Shown here: one piece after another, positions 54,206 to 62,867 of the stretch
Layout: each line of letters begins with the position of its first letter
Position numbering within the stretch: the stretch's first letter is position 1
NCBI GenBank assembly: GCA_009746045.1
Contig: RPFO01000104.1
Coordinates: 5,173,895-5,237,894 of the forward strand
Direction: 5' to 3'
From: Mesostigma viride
Taxonomy: Eukaryota; Streptophyta; Mesostigmatophyceae; Mesostigmatales; Mesostigmataceae
DNA length: 64,000 nucleotides
Made by a program: the position numbers and the translations under genes
The notes under the pieces: generated by a model
Seen by the model: only the letters and a program-made list of their open reading frames with translations
Database searches by the model: none
What the model was told of the DNA's origin: nothing

Positions 54206-55085
54206 GAAAGGGGCATATGCGACGGAGGCATGCGTGTGTTTTCATGTCGACCGGCTGAAGAACGAATGGGAAACCTGTATGGATGTACGTCTAAGGAGGC
54301 ATGCACTCGTTTTTGTGTACGACTGATGAGGGGGCGATTGGTTTTCGTACACTGAGGCGCCGTATGTTCATGTACTACTGAGGACGGATTGTTCTTATAT
54401 GTTCTTGTACGATTGGCCCGGAGCTGCGTATACTATCGCTGACGAGGAGTCAAGTAGGACCGAGCAGCTGCACATATGACTCAGGAAGTACCATGCATTT
54501 TGTGACTGGGCAGCTGGAGGAGTGGAAGGGGCAGCCAACTTTTCTGGGTTCCGCTTACCCCTTTGGAGGCAATGGCTGTGGAGGCTATGTGTCGCACTGC
54601 ATGGCCGCAGCGCGTGATCTGGTCTGGTAGGCGCCAGCGCTGCTTTAAGCACCAAGAGCTACCGTAAGTGCATCTTTGTTGGGACTATGGATTGGCCAAC
54701 TAACTGCGTGGGAAGCCAAGGCCAAACGTCTGCCCCTCACCGACGTTCGGCGCACTAGTAAAACCTAGCGAGCAATGATTTTGAAAGGCACTCCTGTTGA
54801 AGTCCTGTCAGGTGCATTCATAAGCACTTGAAGTTGTTATCAAGCATACAAGAAGGGAGCAGGCATGCCTTTGATCTGTCAGTGGTGTAAGTGTGCATGC
54901 ATTCTCCTGGTTGAGGAGGATGTGAAGCTTCCTCACGGATGGCTTCACACATTCTTTGGCGCAGGCGGCCAGGCGCCTGGGCCTAGCTGGGCACCTGGCC
55001 AGCACAGATTGATGTAAGGTGGATACATCAGATAGGCTAGCTGGCATAATTAATTGAGAACGTACATAGTCGCTCTTAGCGTTAA
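54206..55085. other. ARL2 3' flank with echoes of the stop-codon region
   Basis: Copies of the last coding bases (ttcatgtacgactga at 54191) recur as ttcatgtcgaccggctga (54240), tttgtgtacgactga (54312), ttcatgtactactga (54368) and ttcttgtacgattgg (54401). No other coding sequence is recognised. The region beyond 54950 holds decayed LINE pieces. Confidence 0.45.
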
Positions 55086-55545
55086 ATTGAATTATAACAT
55101 GACTCCGTTGGGAGATCATGTAGCATGTATTCCCTTGGTTGATGGATGGGGTGGGCGAAGCCTAACTAAGCTAACTCTAAACTATTTTACAAAAATCCTA
55201 GCTATTTTACTGAATCTACTCTGCAAAGCGCCCCTTCCTCTTAGGGGGGGGGGCGCTTGCCCACAGGGGCGGGCATGTGGGCCTGGACAATCGTCTGCCA
55301 CCTCTTCTTGTCCTGCATGACAGTCCAAGCAAGAGAGAGGGAGGAAATGCGGTGTTCAAACTGTCAGAGCTGGGACCACGAGCTAGGTCGGCCATCAACT
55401 GATCTGTATAAAAAGTGTATAAAAATTTCATGGTGCAGGTCTACCAACGGGCGACTGGGTTTGTCTTTGAGTGGGGCCAGCCGGCCAGGTCAGGACTGAT
55501 ATGCCGCCCTGGCTGGCCAAGCCGCTGGGGGCCGGCGCCAGACCA
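55086..55545 (-). mobile_element. RTE-like LINE family C, 3' end (minus)
   Basis: The minus strand carries the basic ORF2 C-terminus (PPPKRKGRFAE, stop near 55216), a short 3' UTR, and then gggaatacatgctacatgat with the stem-loop CTCC-CAAC-GGAG and a ttcaattta tail (about 55086-55130). This links the LINE ORF2 directly to the same 3' stem-loop carried by the ORF1-only elements. Confidence 0.65.
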
Positions 55546-55820
55546 ATGAATGAATGAATGAATGAATGAATGAATGAATGAATGAATGAATGAATGAATG
55601 AATGAATGAATGAATGAATGAATGAATGAATGAATGAATGAATGAATGAATGAATGAATGAATGAATGAATGAATGAATGAATGAATGAATGAATGAATG
55701 AATGAATGAATGAATGAATGAATGAATGAATGAATGAATGAATGAATGAATGAATGAATGAATGAATGAATGAATTGAATTGAATTGAATTGAATTGAAT
55801 TGAATTGAATTGAATTGAAT
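55546..55820. repeat. (TGAA)n and (TTGAA)n microsatellite
   Basis: About 57 copies of TGAA, then nine or so of GAATT. It adjoins a minus-strand retrotransposon stem-loop (ACTCC-CAAC-AGAGT at about 55825-55840), so it most likely grew from that element's simple-repeat 3' tail. Confidence 0.9.
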
Positions 55821-56063
55821 TGTAACATAACTCTGTTGGGAGTATATGTAGCACATAGCCCAGAGAAGGGGCATATGGCCTATCATACATTCTAAGCTAC
55901 TTCCTGCAAGGGTGGGAATGTAAACAACACTTGCTCTAGGTGCACTAGGGCACCTGCACCACCCAGAGTTTCAGGCAACACCCAGCTAAGGGGAGCCTGT
56001 CATAGGTGGGGAAGATCAGCACAGCTATACAAAAGCTAGGGCGTGGCTTCTCAGCAGGGAGTG
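55821..56063 (-). mobile_element. 5'-truncated ORF1-only LINE: 3' UTR with stem-loop
   Basis: Matches the 3' UTR of the family (agggcatgg...gggggaagatcat block on plus). It ends in the stem-loop and the (TTGAA)/(TGAA) tail. The full-length copy at 56075-58046 is inserted next to it. Confidence 0.6.
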
Positions 56064-56074
56064 ACCCCCTGCAT

Positions 56075-58046
56075 TAATTAATTAATTAATTATCAACATC
56101 ACTCCGTTGGGAGTCAATGTAGCACATATCCCTGAGAAGGGGCATATGGCTTTTAATACATTCTAGGCTACTTCCTGCAAGAGTGGAATGTAAGCAGCAC
56201 TTGCTCTAGGTGCCTCAAGGGCACCGGCACCCTCATGATCTTCACACTATGCCCAGCTAAGGGGGAGTATGTCATGTGGGGGAAGATCATCATGGCTATA
56301 CAAGAGCTAGGGCATGGCTTCTCGACAGAGAGCATCTCTCTGCATGGCATAGCATGGCTAAATTCTTAATGCAACATCCATGGGGGTCCCATTATAGACA
56401 AACCATGGCTAAATGTTGAAGGCATCATCCATGGGGGCCATTATGGGCGCACATGCGCGGGGCCACATGCTAGGCTAAGCCTTACTAATCTACACTACTG
56501 GTATATATATTCCTAGTCTGAGGTGGCAGGAGGGGGCTGCCAGGGCTTGTGGTCAACGTGGATGACCGCCCCCTCCAGTATACCGGCTTCCCCCTTGCGC
56601 TCTGCCGGAGCTGAAGGTAGGTCGGCCATAGCTCGCGTCGCCGCTGTTGCGGGGCCAGGGTCAAGTCGTCGTCCAGCGTGAAGCGAGTCTCCGAGAGCTT
56701 CTTGCGGCATTTAAGGAACGCCAGCTTGTCCGCCATGTACTTAAAGGTGAGGAGCACGGGTGCCGGGCCAGCCTTCCCCCGCGCGCGGGGGAGGCGGACA
56801 GCCGACATGTCCAGCTCACCAGTTAGTAACATGGGGGCAAGAATGGCGCGCTTAAATGCCTCAAGAAGGCTCGTGGAGGTCTCACCTGCCGGCTGGTCGA
56901 AGTGCTTGACGATGACATTGTGGCTGCGCCGGGCGATGTCGGCTTCCTCGCGAAGGTCGAGGGCTTGTTGCTTGAGTTGTGCCGAGATGGTGGAGGTGGT
57001 GGAGGTGGTGGAGGTGGTGTGCTGCTTAAGCAAGTCTGCCCAGGTGGAGGGAGCATCGCCGGCCGAGCCAGCAGGCGCCGGCTGGGCGGCGATGTCCTTC
57101 ACCGCCTGGGCGGTGAGGCCGGCGGTGTCATGCAAGCTCTCAAGGGCGTTGGCGGTGGCTTGAAGGCGTTGGTCGAGGTCGAGGAGCTGGGCTTTGATGT
57201 CGGCAGTGGAGGCGGAAATGGCAGTGGAGGTGGAGGCGGCGGCGGTGGAAATGTGACTGAGGAAGTTCAGCAGTCAGCGTGCCGCCGATTGCTGCTATGT
57301 CGGCAGCAAGGGGGGTCACGTGCTGCTGAAAGGCTTCCGTGAGGATGGAGCGGAGGGTGGGGACGGAAAGGGGTGAAGCCCAGATCTCGGCGTCAGAGCG
57401 CTGGAGAAGGGAGTTGAGGATGGCGTGCTGGAGATCGGGGGCGGAAGCCGCCGATCAGATGGTAGATGTTGCCCACGCGGCTGCCGTCCGGGGCGAGGAG
57501 GCGGTTGGTGGAGTAGAGATGGAGACACAGGTCGTTAAGCGAAGCGTAATCCCCGAAGAAGATGCAGCGCATAGCATCGGTCGGAGAAATGGTGGCCCAG
57601 TCGTAATCTGCGACCTTGAAAGGCCGGGGACGAAAGCTCGGTTCTGTGTATTGGGGGCGTGAAGACCCTCCTGTGTCGTCGGCTGGGCGGGTGCGCTTGG
57701 GGTCAGGCGATGCAGATGGCGAGGCGTTAAGCCCGCCGGGGGGTTGCGGGACGACCACCAGTGCACGACTAGTGTCATCGCCGCCTGCCGGACCTGATGG
57801 CGAAGCTGCAGCCGGAGCTGCAGACGTATTGTCATTGCCGAGCGCGGCCGCCAGGCTGCGTTGCGTCGGGGCGCGTTTGTTCGCCATATATTGCGTTTTA
57901 GATTCAGAAAATTATATCAGCATGTGCGTCTTAGAAAGACGAAGCGATAGTGATATTCACGGCTAAATTCGGTGCTCAAACGTGAAAGTTATGAGCTCCG
58001 ACAGCCATGCATGGCTACCTCGTGGCCGGATTTGCGTGCATCATGA
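56075..58046 (-). mobile_element. Full-length ORF1-only LINE (minus) with 11-bp target duplication
   Basis: A unit of 1.97 kb flanked by the direct repeat ACCCCCTGCAT (56064-56074 and 58047-58057). ORF1 starts at ATG 57887 (MANKRAPTQRSLAAALGNDN) and runs, with frame changes near 57400 and 57280-57140, to about 56540. It carries a coiled-coil region, RRM-like domain (HNVIVKHFDQPAGETSTSLL) and C-terminal domain (LDDDLTLAPQQRRRELWPTY). The 3' UTR, stem-loop ACTCC-CAAC-GGAGT and (TTAA)n follow directly. There is no ORF2. The 5' UTR contains ctttctaagacgcac, shared with the element at 59387. Confidence 0.82.
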
Positions 58047-58057
58047 ACCCCCTGCAT

Positions 58058-58239
58058 GGGCACGGCATAATTAAATAAAGCTAGGTATCATCTGGAGGGT
58101 GGCTCATCATAGGCACACATGTACATGACTAAAAAGGCTGGGCTAGGCGGGTATAGTCTGATCAGGCGGGTATAGTGCCTGTAGTAGGCGGGCATGTACA
58201 AGGCCACTGTCTATCTATTCTACACTACTGCTGCTGTAT
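58058..58239. other. Short unassigned spacer
   Basis: Repeated gcgggtatag strings around 58148-58175. Nothing else recognised. Confidence 0.3.
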
Positions 58240-58612
58240 TCCCCTAGGCTGGGGCTGCCGGAGTCGCTGGGGCCGCGGTGGTCGAGGGGGTCGCGTGCCA
58301 GGGCTTGTGGCCGACGTAGATGTCCGCCCCCTTCCAGTACACCGGCTGGCCCGCCTTGGTCTGCCGGAGCTGGAGGTAGGTCGGCCATAGCTCCCGTCGC
58401 CGTTTACGTTGCTGCGCCAGGGTCAAGTCGTCGTGACGTCGTCCACGGTGAAGGGAGTGTTCTCGAGCCGCTTGCGGCTCTGAGGAACGAAACCTTGTCC
58501 GCTGGGCTGTCAAAGATGAGAAGAAGCGGAGGCGCCCCTGCCTTACCCCGCGCGCGGGGGAGGCGGTGGGCGGTCAGCTTAATCTCACCAAGGAGGCCCA
58601 TGCGTGCAAGGA
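58240..58612 (-). pseudogene. ORF1-only LINE fragment, C-terminal domain
   Basis: The minus strand encodes, in two frames, GEIKLTAHRLPRARGKAG and DLTLAQQRKRRRELWPTYL, the RRM end and C-terminal domain of the ORF1 family. At least one frameshift, near 58430-58490. It lies next to a TGAA/TTAA-rich stretch at 58612-58690. Confidence 0.6.
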
Positions 58613-58689
58613 TTTGAATGAATGAATGAATGAATTAATAATCAATCAATTTATTTATTTATTAATTAATTGATTATTTATTAATTCAT

Positions 58690-58860
58690 GAATTCATGTT
58701 AATTAATAGACACACAACGTGACATAGAAACACAACGTGACATAGACACACAAGATATGACAACGTGACTGCGTCATGTGAGGATAAGTCCTTAGTGGGA
58801 GGGGAACATGGGATGGAAGGGATGACGTAAGCTAGCTAGGTCGATCCTAGTTACAGGGTA
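58690..58860 (-). mobile_element. RTE-like LINE family B 3' end (minus)
   Basis: The complement of the family B 3' UTR (gtgactgcgtcatgtgagg ... cctagttacagg), next to TTAA-type tail sequence at about 58640-58696. Confidence 0.5.
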
Positions 58861-58889
58861 CGTTACTAATTACCGCTCCACCCATATAT

Positions 58890-59378
58890 ATTAAGGTGGC
58901 GCGGCCCTTGGCTCTTAGCCACGTGGCTGGGGCCTCCCTCACGGCAGGTTACACGGCGGACCGGGCGGAGCGGGCCAAGCTCCTGGCCTACGGCGACGTC
59001 GGGCACCATCGTGTGGTGCCCTGTGTCCTGGAGGAGTTTGGGGCCATGGGGCCCCTGACCTCCGCCTTCTTCAAGGAGTGTTGCCGGCTCCGGGAGGACC
59101 GGCTGGACCTGGAGGGCCAGCGGGCCTCATGGTCGGCGCGGACCTGGACGTCATATTGGCGTCAGCGCTTGTCGGTGGCGCTGACTCGGGCCATGGCTGA
59201 CATCATGCTCCGCCGTACGCGGGCTGATTTTGCGGTGCAGCAGGGCTATTAGGTTCCTCTCGTTAGGAGTCTCCATTGGTCTTATCGTAGTATAGAGATT
59301 TGACATGGCTCTGTATAGACGGTTTATAGCTGGGCGTTTGCTTTGGTTTGAGTGATTTCACTCTGCTGTTGAGTAATT
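58890..59378 (+). mobile_element. 5'-truncated LINE fragment with intact endonuclease C-terminus
   Basis: The plus-strand frame 58896-59252 (ARPLALSHVAGASLTAGYTA ... RRTRADFAVQQGY) is the undamaged C-terminal half of the restriction-like endonuclease domain of the LINE at 7732-9925. The 3' UTR follows to about 59378. It gives the reference reading that reveals the frameshift and nonsense change in the other copy. Confidence 0.75.
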
Positions 59379-59386
59379 ATATTATG

Positions 59387-61280
59387 ATGCGCCTATTACG
59401 ATGCGCCTTTCTAAGACGCACTTGCCAGTATAAACGGTTACGGCTGCCACGCAGTATAGACAAAGTTACGCACGTGACCAGCTATGACGACTACCAAAGC
59501 AAAACGAGGGCTGGAAAAGGAGCTGGCACAGCTTCCCAGCGCCCAGCCCAACCCTCTCGCCCTCGCCATTGTTCAGCCGCCAGGCTTACCCGCCAAACCC
59601 TCGCCAAGCGCCTCGCCTGAGCCCAAGAAACCATGCCACGATCGCCACAAATGGAGCAAATTCTTGCCCGGCGACGGAATGTTCTCCCTCCTCGAGTGGC
59701 AGCAGCTGTCGCCGCAGGAAGTCGTCGAAGTTCTCCAGTTCCTCACACAGGAGCGGAAGCTCTTTGTGACCTGGAGAGGGGGGGCGGCTATCGACTACCG
59801 CGACACGTCCTGGCTCTACACCTGTGCCGAATCCCGCCAACGCCAGTTTATCTTGACCAGCTACTACCAGCGCAGCTTCGGCGACATCCACAGAGAACTT
59901 TGGAACGCACTCAACGCCCCAGCCCCCGCACAGCCGGCAGCCCCATCGGCTTCCTCCCTCTGCAAGGATGACATCCGCGCAGTGCTGGAGGAGCACGTGA
60001 CCTGGCCGCTGGCCGAGAAGATGACCTCGCTGAACACCACGCTCAACACGGTCGAGGCCCGGGTCTCCAACGTGGAAACCAAGGTCGTCCACAAGCTACA
60101 ACCACAGTTCACGGCGCTACACACCGCGGCGCAGGCTTCGGAAACGCATGCTGCACTTGTCTCTCGCCTTAACCAGGTGGAAGGCAAGTGCGGCGTGCTC
60201 ATGAAGAAGCTTGAGGCCATCACTGCCCACACCGAGGCCCTGGCCACACAGGTCCCAAAGCTAGCGGAGCAGACGGCCACCATTGCCTCCCAGCCACCCC
60301 GGCAGGATGCTGGTGACCTCCCGCTCTCCTACGCGGACCTGCTGCGGACAGCGACCGCCTCCACCACCGACGCCATCGCCACGAAGCTCCAGGAGCTGGA
60401 TGACCACCGCCAGGCCCAGCAACGGGAGGTCACCGATCGCGCTCGCCGCGAGTGCCGAGTGGTGCTACGTCGCTTCCCCCAGAAGCCAGGTGAGACGTCA
60501 ACCTCCCTTGCTGACGAGATCAAGAACCAGCTTCTTACCCTCATGGGCCTGGTAGGTGAGGTAGAACTGCGTGGGTGCCACCGCCTTCCCCACTCACGGG
60601 ACAAGGCGGCCACCCCACCAGTCCTGCTCACCTTCCTCTCCCCTGAGGATAAGCAGCGGTTCCTCTCTCGTCGCAAGCGGTTGCACGATCTCACCTGGAC
60701 GCTGGATGACGACCTAACCCCCGCTCAGCAACAGCAGCGACGCGACCTGTGGCCGGAATACCTCCGCCATAAGCAGGACCCCCAGAAGCCCAAGGTGTAC
60801 TGGAGGGGCGGGGACCTGATGATCAACCACAAGATGTGGACGCCCCCAGCGGGCTAGAATAGCAATAGCCCTAGCTTGTAACCATTGGAGTCACTGTCGC
60901 TAAGGCAGCCATGCCTAGAATGTTTGCCTAGCTGTGCCAACACACCTAGTCACGTGCCGCCAACGCACGGTACACAACCAGCCATAGCCTTAGTAGCCTA
61001 GTTCTAGTACAGCCATGCTACGCCCTGGCTATGTTCAGATTACTTGCCCACGCTCCTTGCTATGATATGCTCACATGGGTCTTATTGCACCCACAGTTTG
61101 CCGGATCGTTAGCCTGTCCTTTTAGCTAGCCGCGCCCGATTGCAGCTGTGGCATGCCTTTGGCATGAAGGAGACTGGGGGTCTCTGCCCTTTCTCCTGTA
61201 GTGCACACACAGGGATTAAAAGCACTTCGGTGCTCCGTGACTCCCCAACGGGAGCACGAGTTTAATTAATTAATTAATTA
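59387..61280 (+). mobile_element. Full-length ORF1-only LINE (plus) with target duplication
   Basis: A 1.89-kb unit: short 5' UTR with a direct repeat (atgcgcc) and the shared ctttctaagacgcac motif, one intact ORF, 420-bp 3' UTR, terminal stem GTGCTCC/GGGAGCAC and (TTAA)n. The direct repeat ATATTATG flanks it (59379-59386 and 61281-61288). There is no reverse transcriptase anywhere in the unit. It must be mobilised in trans, like HAL1-type half-LINEs of mammals. Confidence 0.85.
59484..60857 (+). CDS. LINE ORF1 protein: coiled coil, RRM-like and C-terminal domains, 457 aa
   Basis: Intact from ATG 59484 (the first ATG of the element's transcript) to TAG 60857. A low-complexity basic N-terminus is followed by a compact domain (about 60-130; GDGMFSLLEWQQLSPQEVVE). 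A long coiled coil spans about 155-290. An RRM-like fold at about 320-405 includes CRVVLRRFPQKPGETSTSLA and PPVLLTFLSPEDKQRFL. The C-terminal domain contains WTLDDDLTPAQQQQRRDLWP. This matches the layout of L1-type ORF1 proteins, which bind element RNA as trimers and act as nucleic-acid chaperones. Its intactness suggests recent activity. Confidence 0.8.
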   Translation: MTTTKAKRGLEKELAQLPSAQPNPLALAIVQPPGLPAKPSPSASPEPKKPCHDRHKWSKFLPGDGMFSLLEWQQLSPQEVVEVLQFLTQERKLFVTWRGGAAIDYRDTSWLYTCAESRQRQFILTSYYQRSFGDIHRELWNALNAPAPAQPAAPSASSLCKDDIRAVLEEHVTWPLAEKMTSLNTTLNTVEARVSNVETKVVHKLQPQFTALHTAAQASETHAALVSRLNQVEGKCGVLMKKLEAITAHTEALATQVPKLAEQTATIASQPPRQDAGDLPLSYADLLRTATASTTDAIATKLQELDDHRQAQQREVTDRARRECRVVLRRFPQKPGETSTSLADEIKNQLLTLMGLVGEVELRGCHRLPHSRDKAATPPVLLTFLSPEDKQRFLSRRKRLHDLTWTLDDDLTPAQQQQRRDLWPEYLRHKQDPQKPKVYWRGGDLMINHKMWTPPAG

Positions 61281-61433
61281 ATATTATGTTGTTAGCCACA
61301 TCCTGCCCCGGGGATATGCATCATGGACCACCGCTATCGCGTAACGGGTGTTACGCAGTGAATATTGACTTACCTCAATATGCTCCGCTCTGGTTCTGTT
61401 TGATGTCTTAGCTCTCAGTGCATCTGAATCATC
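61281..61433. other. Upstream region of the Penelope-like element
   Basis: The target duplication of the previous element, then about 145 bp leading to the first ATG of the Penelope-like element. Contains a short inverted repeat (cgcgtaacgggtgttacgc at about 61338-61356). Confidence 0.4.
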
Positions 61434-62867
61434 ATGAAACACCTTATGACTTTCTGGCATGCTCTTACCCTCCACAGAATACGGCAATCCAGTGGCATTG
61501 ATTACCGGAAGTACACTGCTATTTCTCGGCAGTTCCCCTATCGTATCTCCTCACAGGCATGGCGGAAGCGTTGTCGCATCAACACGCGCCATAACCATCA
61601 CTGCAAGGATGACCATACTCTACGTCGCCTCCGGCGCTTACAGCGCACGCATTTGTCGCTTACCAACTCCACTCGCCCACACCCCGTAAGCACCCATCGC
61701 GTCATTTATGCCATTTACAACCGCAGGTACCCTCAGCGTATCTACGTTGGCCAGACGCAACGGGATGCCTGGACGCGTTTTCAGGAACATGTCCGAGCGG
61801 CACGCCGCCTTCATATTGGCCGCCCTGCCGCCAACGACGACACCCCCCTACATGGCGCCATGGCCCAATACGGGTGGTGGGATTGGCGAGTCGTCCCCTT
61901 GGAACATGTCCCCGGCACCTTTACCGGCGCCGCTTTTCGCAAAGCCGCAGGGCATCGGGAAACGTTTTGGAAACGAATGTTACATGCATTTCTGCCCCAC
62001 GGTTTTTGCATTGAAGGCAAGAGTTTCAAAGCTCGGTCTCGCCGCCGCCCGCCTCCCCTCCGTCCCCGCCCTCTTATGTTCATCCGTGCCTGGCGTCTGA
62101 AGCACAATCTCCACCCATATCGCCCCTATCCCCCCAGCGTCACCCCGGCCCCTCCACCTTCCACACATGTGTCCACCGATCCTTCCCTTTACTCCACCAG
62201 TCTCCGCTGCTTACGTCACATGTCTCGGCTTATGCAACGCGGCAACTTTCATGCATCCTATCTCGAAGCCTGCAGCTTGAAGAAGCTTACCAGCTTACAC
62301 ATTGCCGTCGGGTCGTGCTCCCCAGCTGATCTGCAAGTCCCCCGCTCCCATGCCACTAGTCTGCGAGGCCTTCTCTCACGTATCATTCGGCACCGTGTCA
62401 ATGGGAATGCAGATGCACTGCGTCCGCGCCGTTTGCTGATCTCACCTTTCATTCATGCTGCGATGGATGAGCTGTGTTTGCCACACATTCTGCATTTGCC
62501 GCAAGTGCAGGCTGCGATGCCGCTCGTGGTGCGCAACACTTTCGGCACTCCCATTGCCGCCTGGCATTACTCTCCCACCTTGGGACAAATGGTTTTCAGC
62601 AACGGGAAGGTCAGCCGCGATACAACGCCCACCGAGCTGGCCACCATCTTGGCAGGGCCCTGCCCCTGCCAACAACAACGGTATTTCAAGTACCTTGATC
62701 CCACCTCACAGCACGTCATGACCGCTGACCTCAGCATCCTGCCGAGCCACACGCTTGTAGACCTTTTTGCCAAAGGCACCAAGTTTCGGCCGTGGGTCCA
62801 GCGCACGTGTGCCAAAGAGGTGAATGCACTGCTCTCCACATCACTGCGCAAATTTGCAATGCCATGA
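61434..62867 (+). CDS. Penelope-like element ORF: N-terminal GIY-YIG endonuclease, 477 aa
   Basis: From ATG 61434 to TGA 62867. Residues about 88-195 are a GIY-YIG nuclease: RVIYAIYNRRYPQRIYVGQT (GIY and YIG strands), the arginine helix (RFQEHVRAARR), and the catalytic glutamate segment (GHRETFWKRMLHAFLPHGF). A basic linker follows. Near the C-terminus is a CxC knuckle (GPCPCQQQ, Cys410 and 412), then HVMTADLSILPSHTL. The stop overlaps the start of the reverse transcriptase ORF as ATGA. An N-terminal rather than C-terminal GIY-YIG is diagnostic of the Chlamys group of Penelope-like elements. It nicks target DNA for retrotransposition. Confidence 0.85.
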   Translation: MKHLMTFWHALTLHRIRQSSGIDYRKYTAISRQFPYRISSQAWRKRCRINTRHNHHCKDDHTLRRLRRLQRTHLSLTNSTRPHPVSTHRVIYAIYNRRYPQRIYVGQTQRDAWTRFQEHVRAARRLHIGRPAANDDTPLHGAMAQYGWWDWRVVPLEHVPGTFTGAAFRKAAGHRETFWKRMLHAFLPHGFCIEGKSFKARSRRRPPPLRPRPLMFIRAWRLKHNLHPYRPYPPSVTPAPPPSTHVSTDPSLYSTSLRCLRHMSRLMQRGNFHASYLEACSLKKLTSLHIAVGSCSPADLQVPRSHATSLRGLLSRIIRHRVNGNADALRPRRLLISPFIHAAMDELCLPHILHLPQVQAAMPLVVRNTFGTPIAAWHYSPTLGQMVFSNGKVSRDTTPTELATILAGPCPCQQQRYFKYLDPTSQHVMTADLSILPSHTLVDLFAKGTKFRPWVQRTCAKEVNALLSTSLRKFAMP

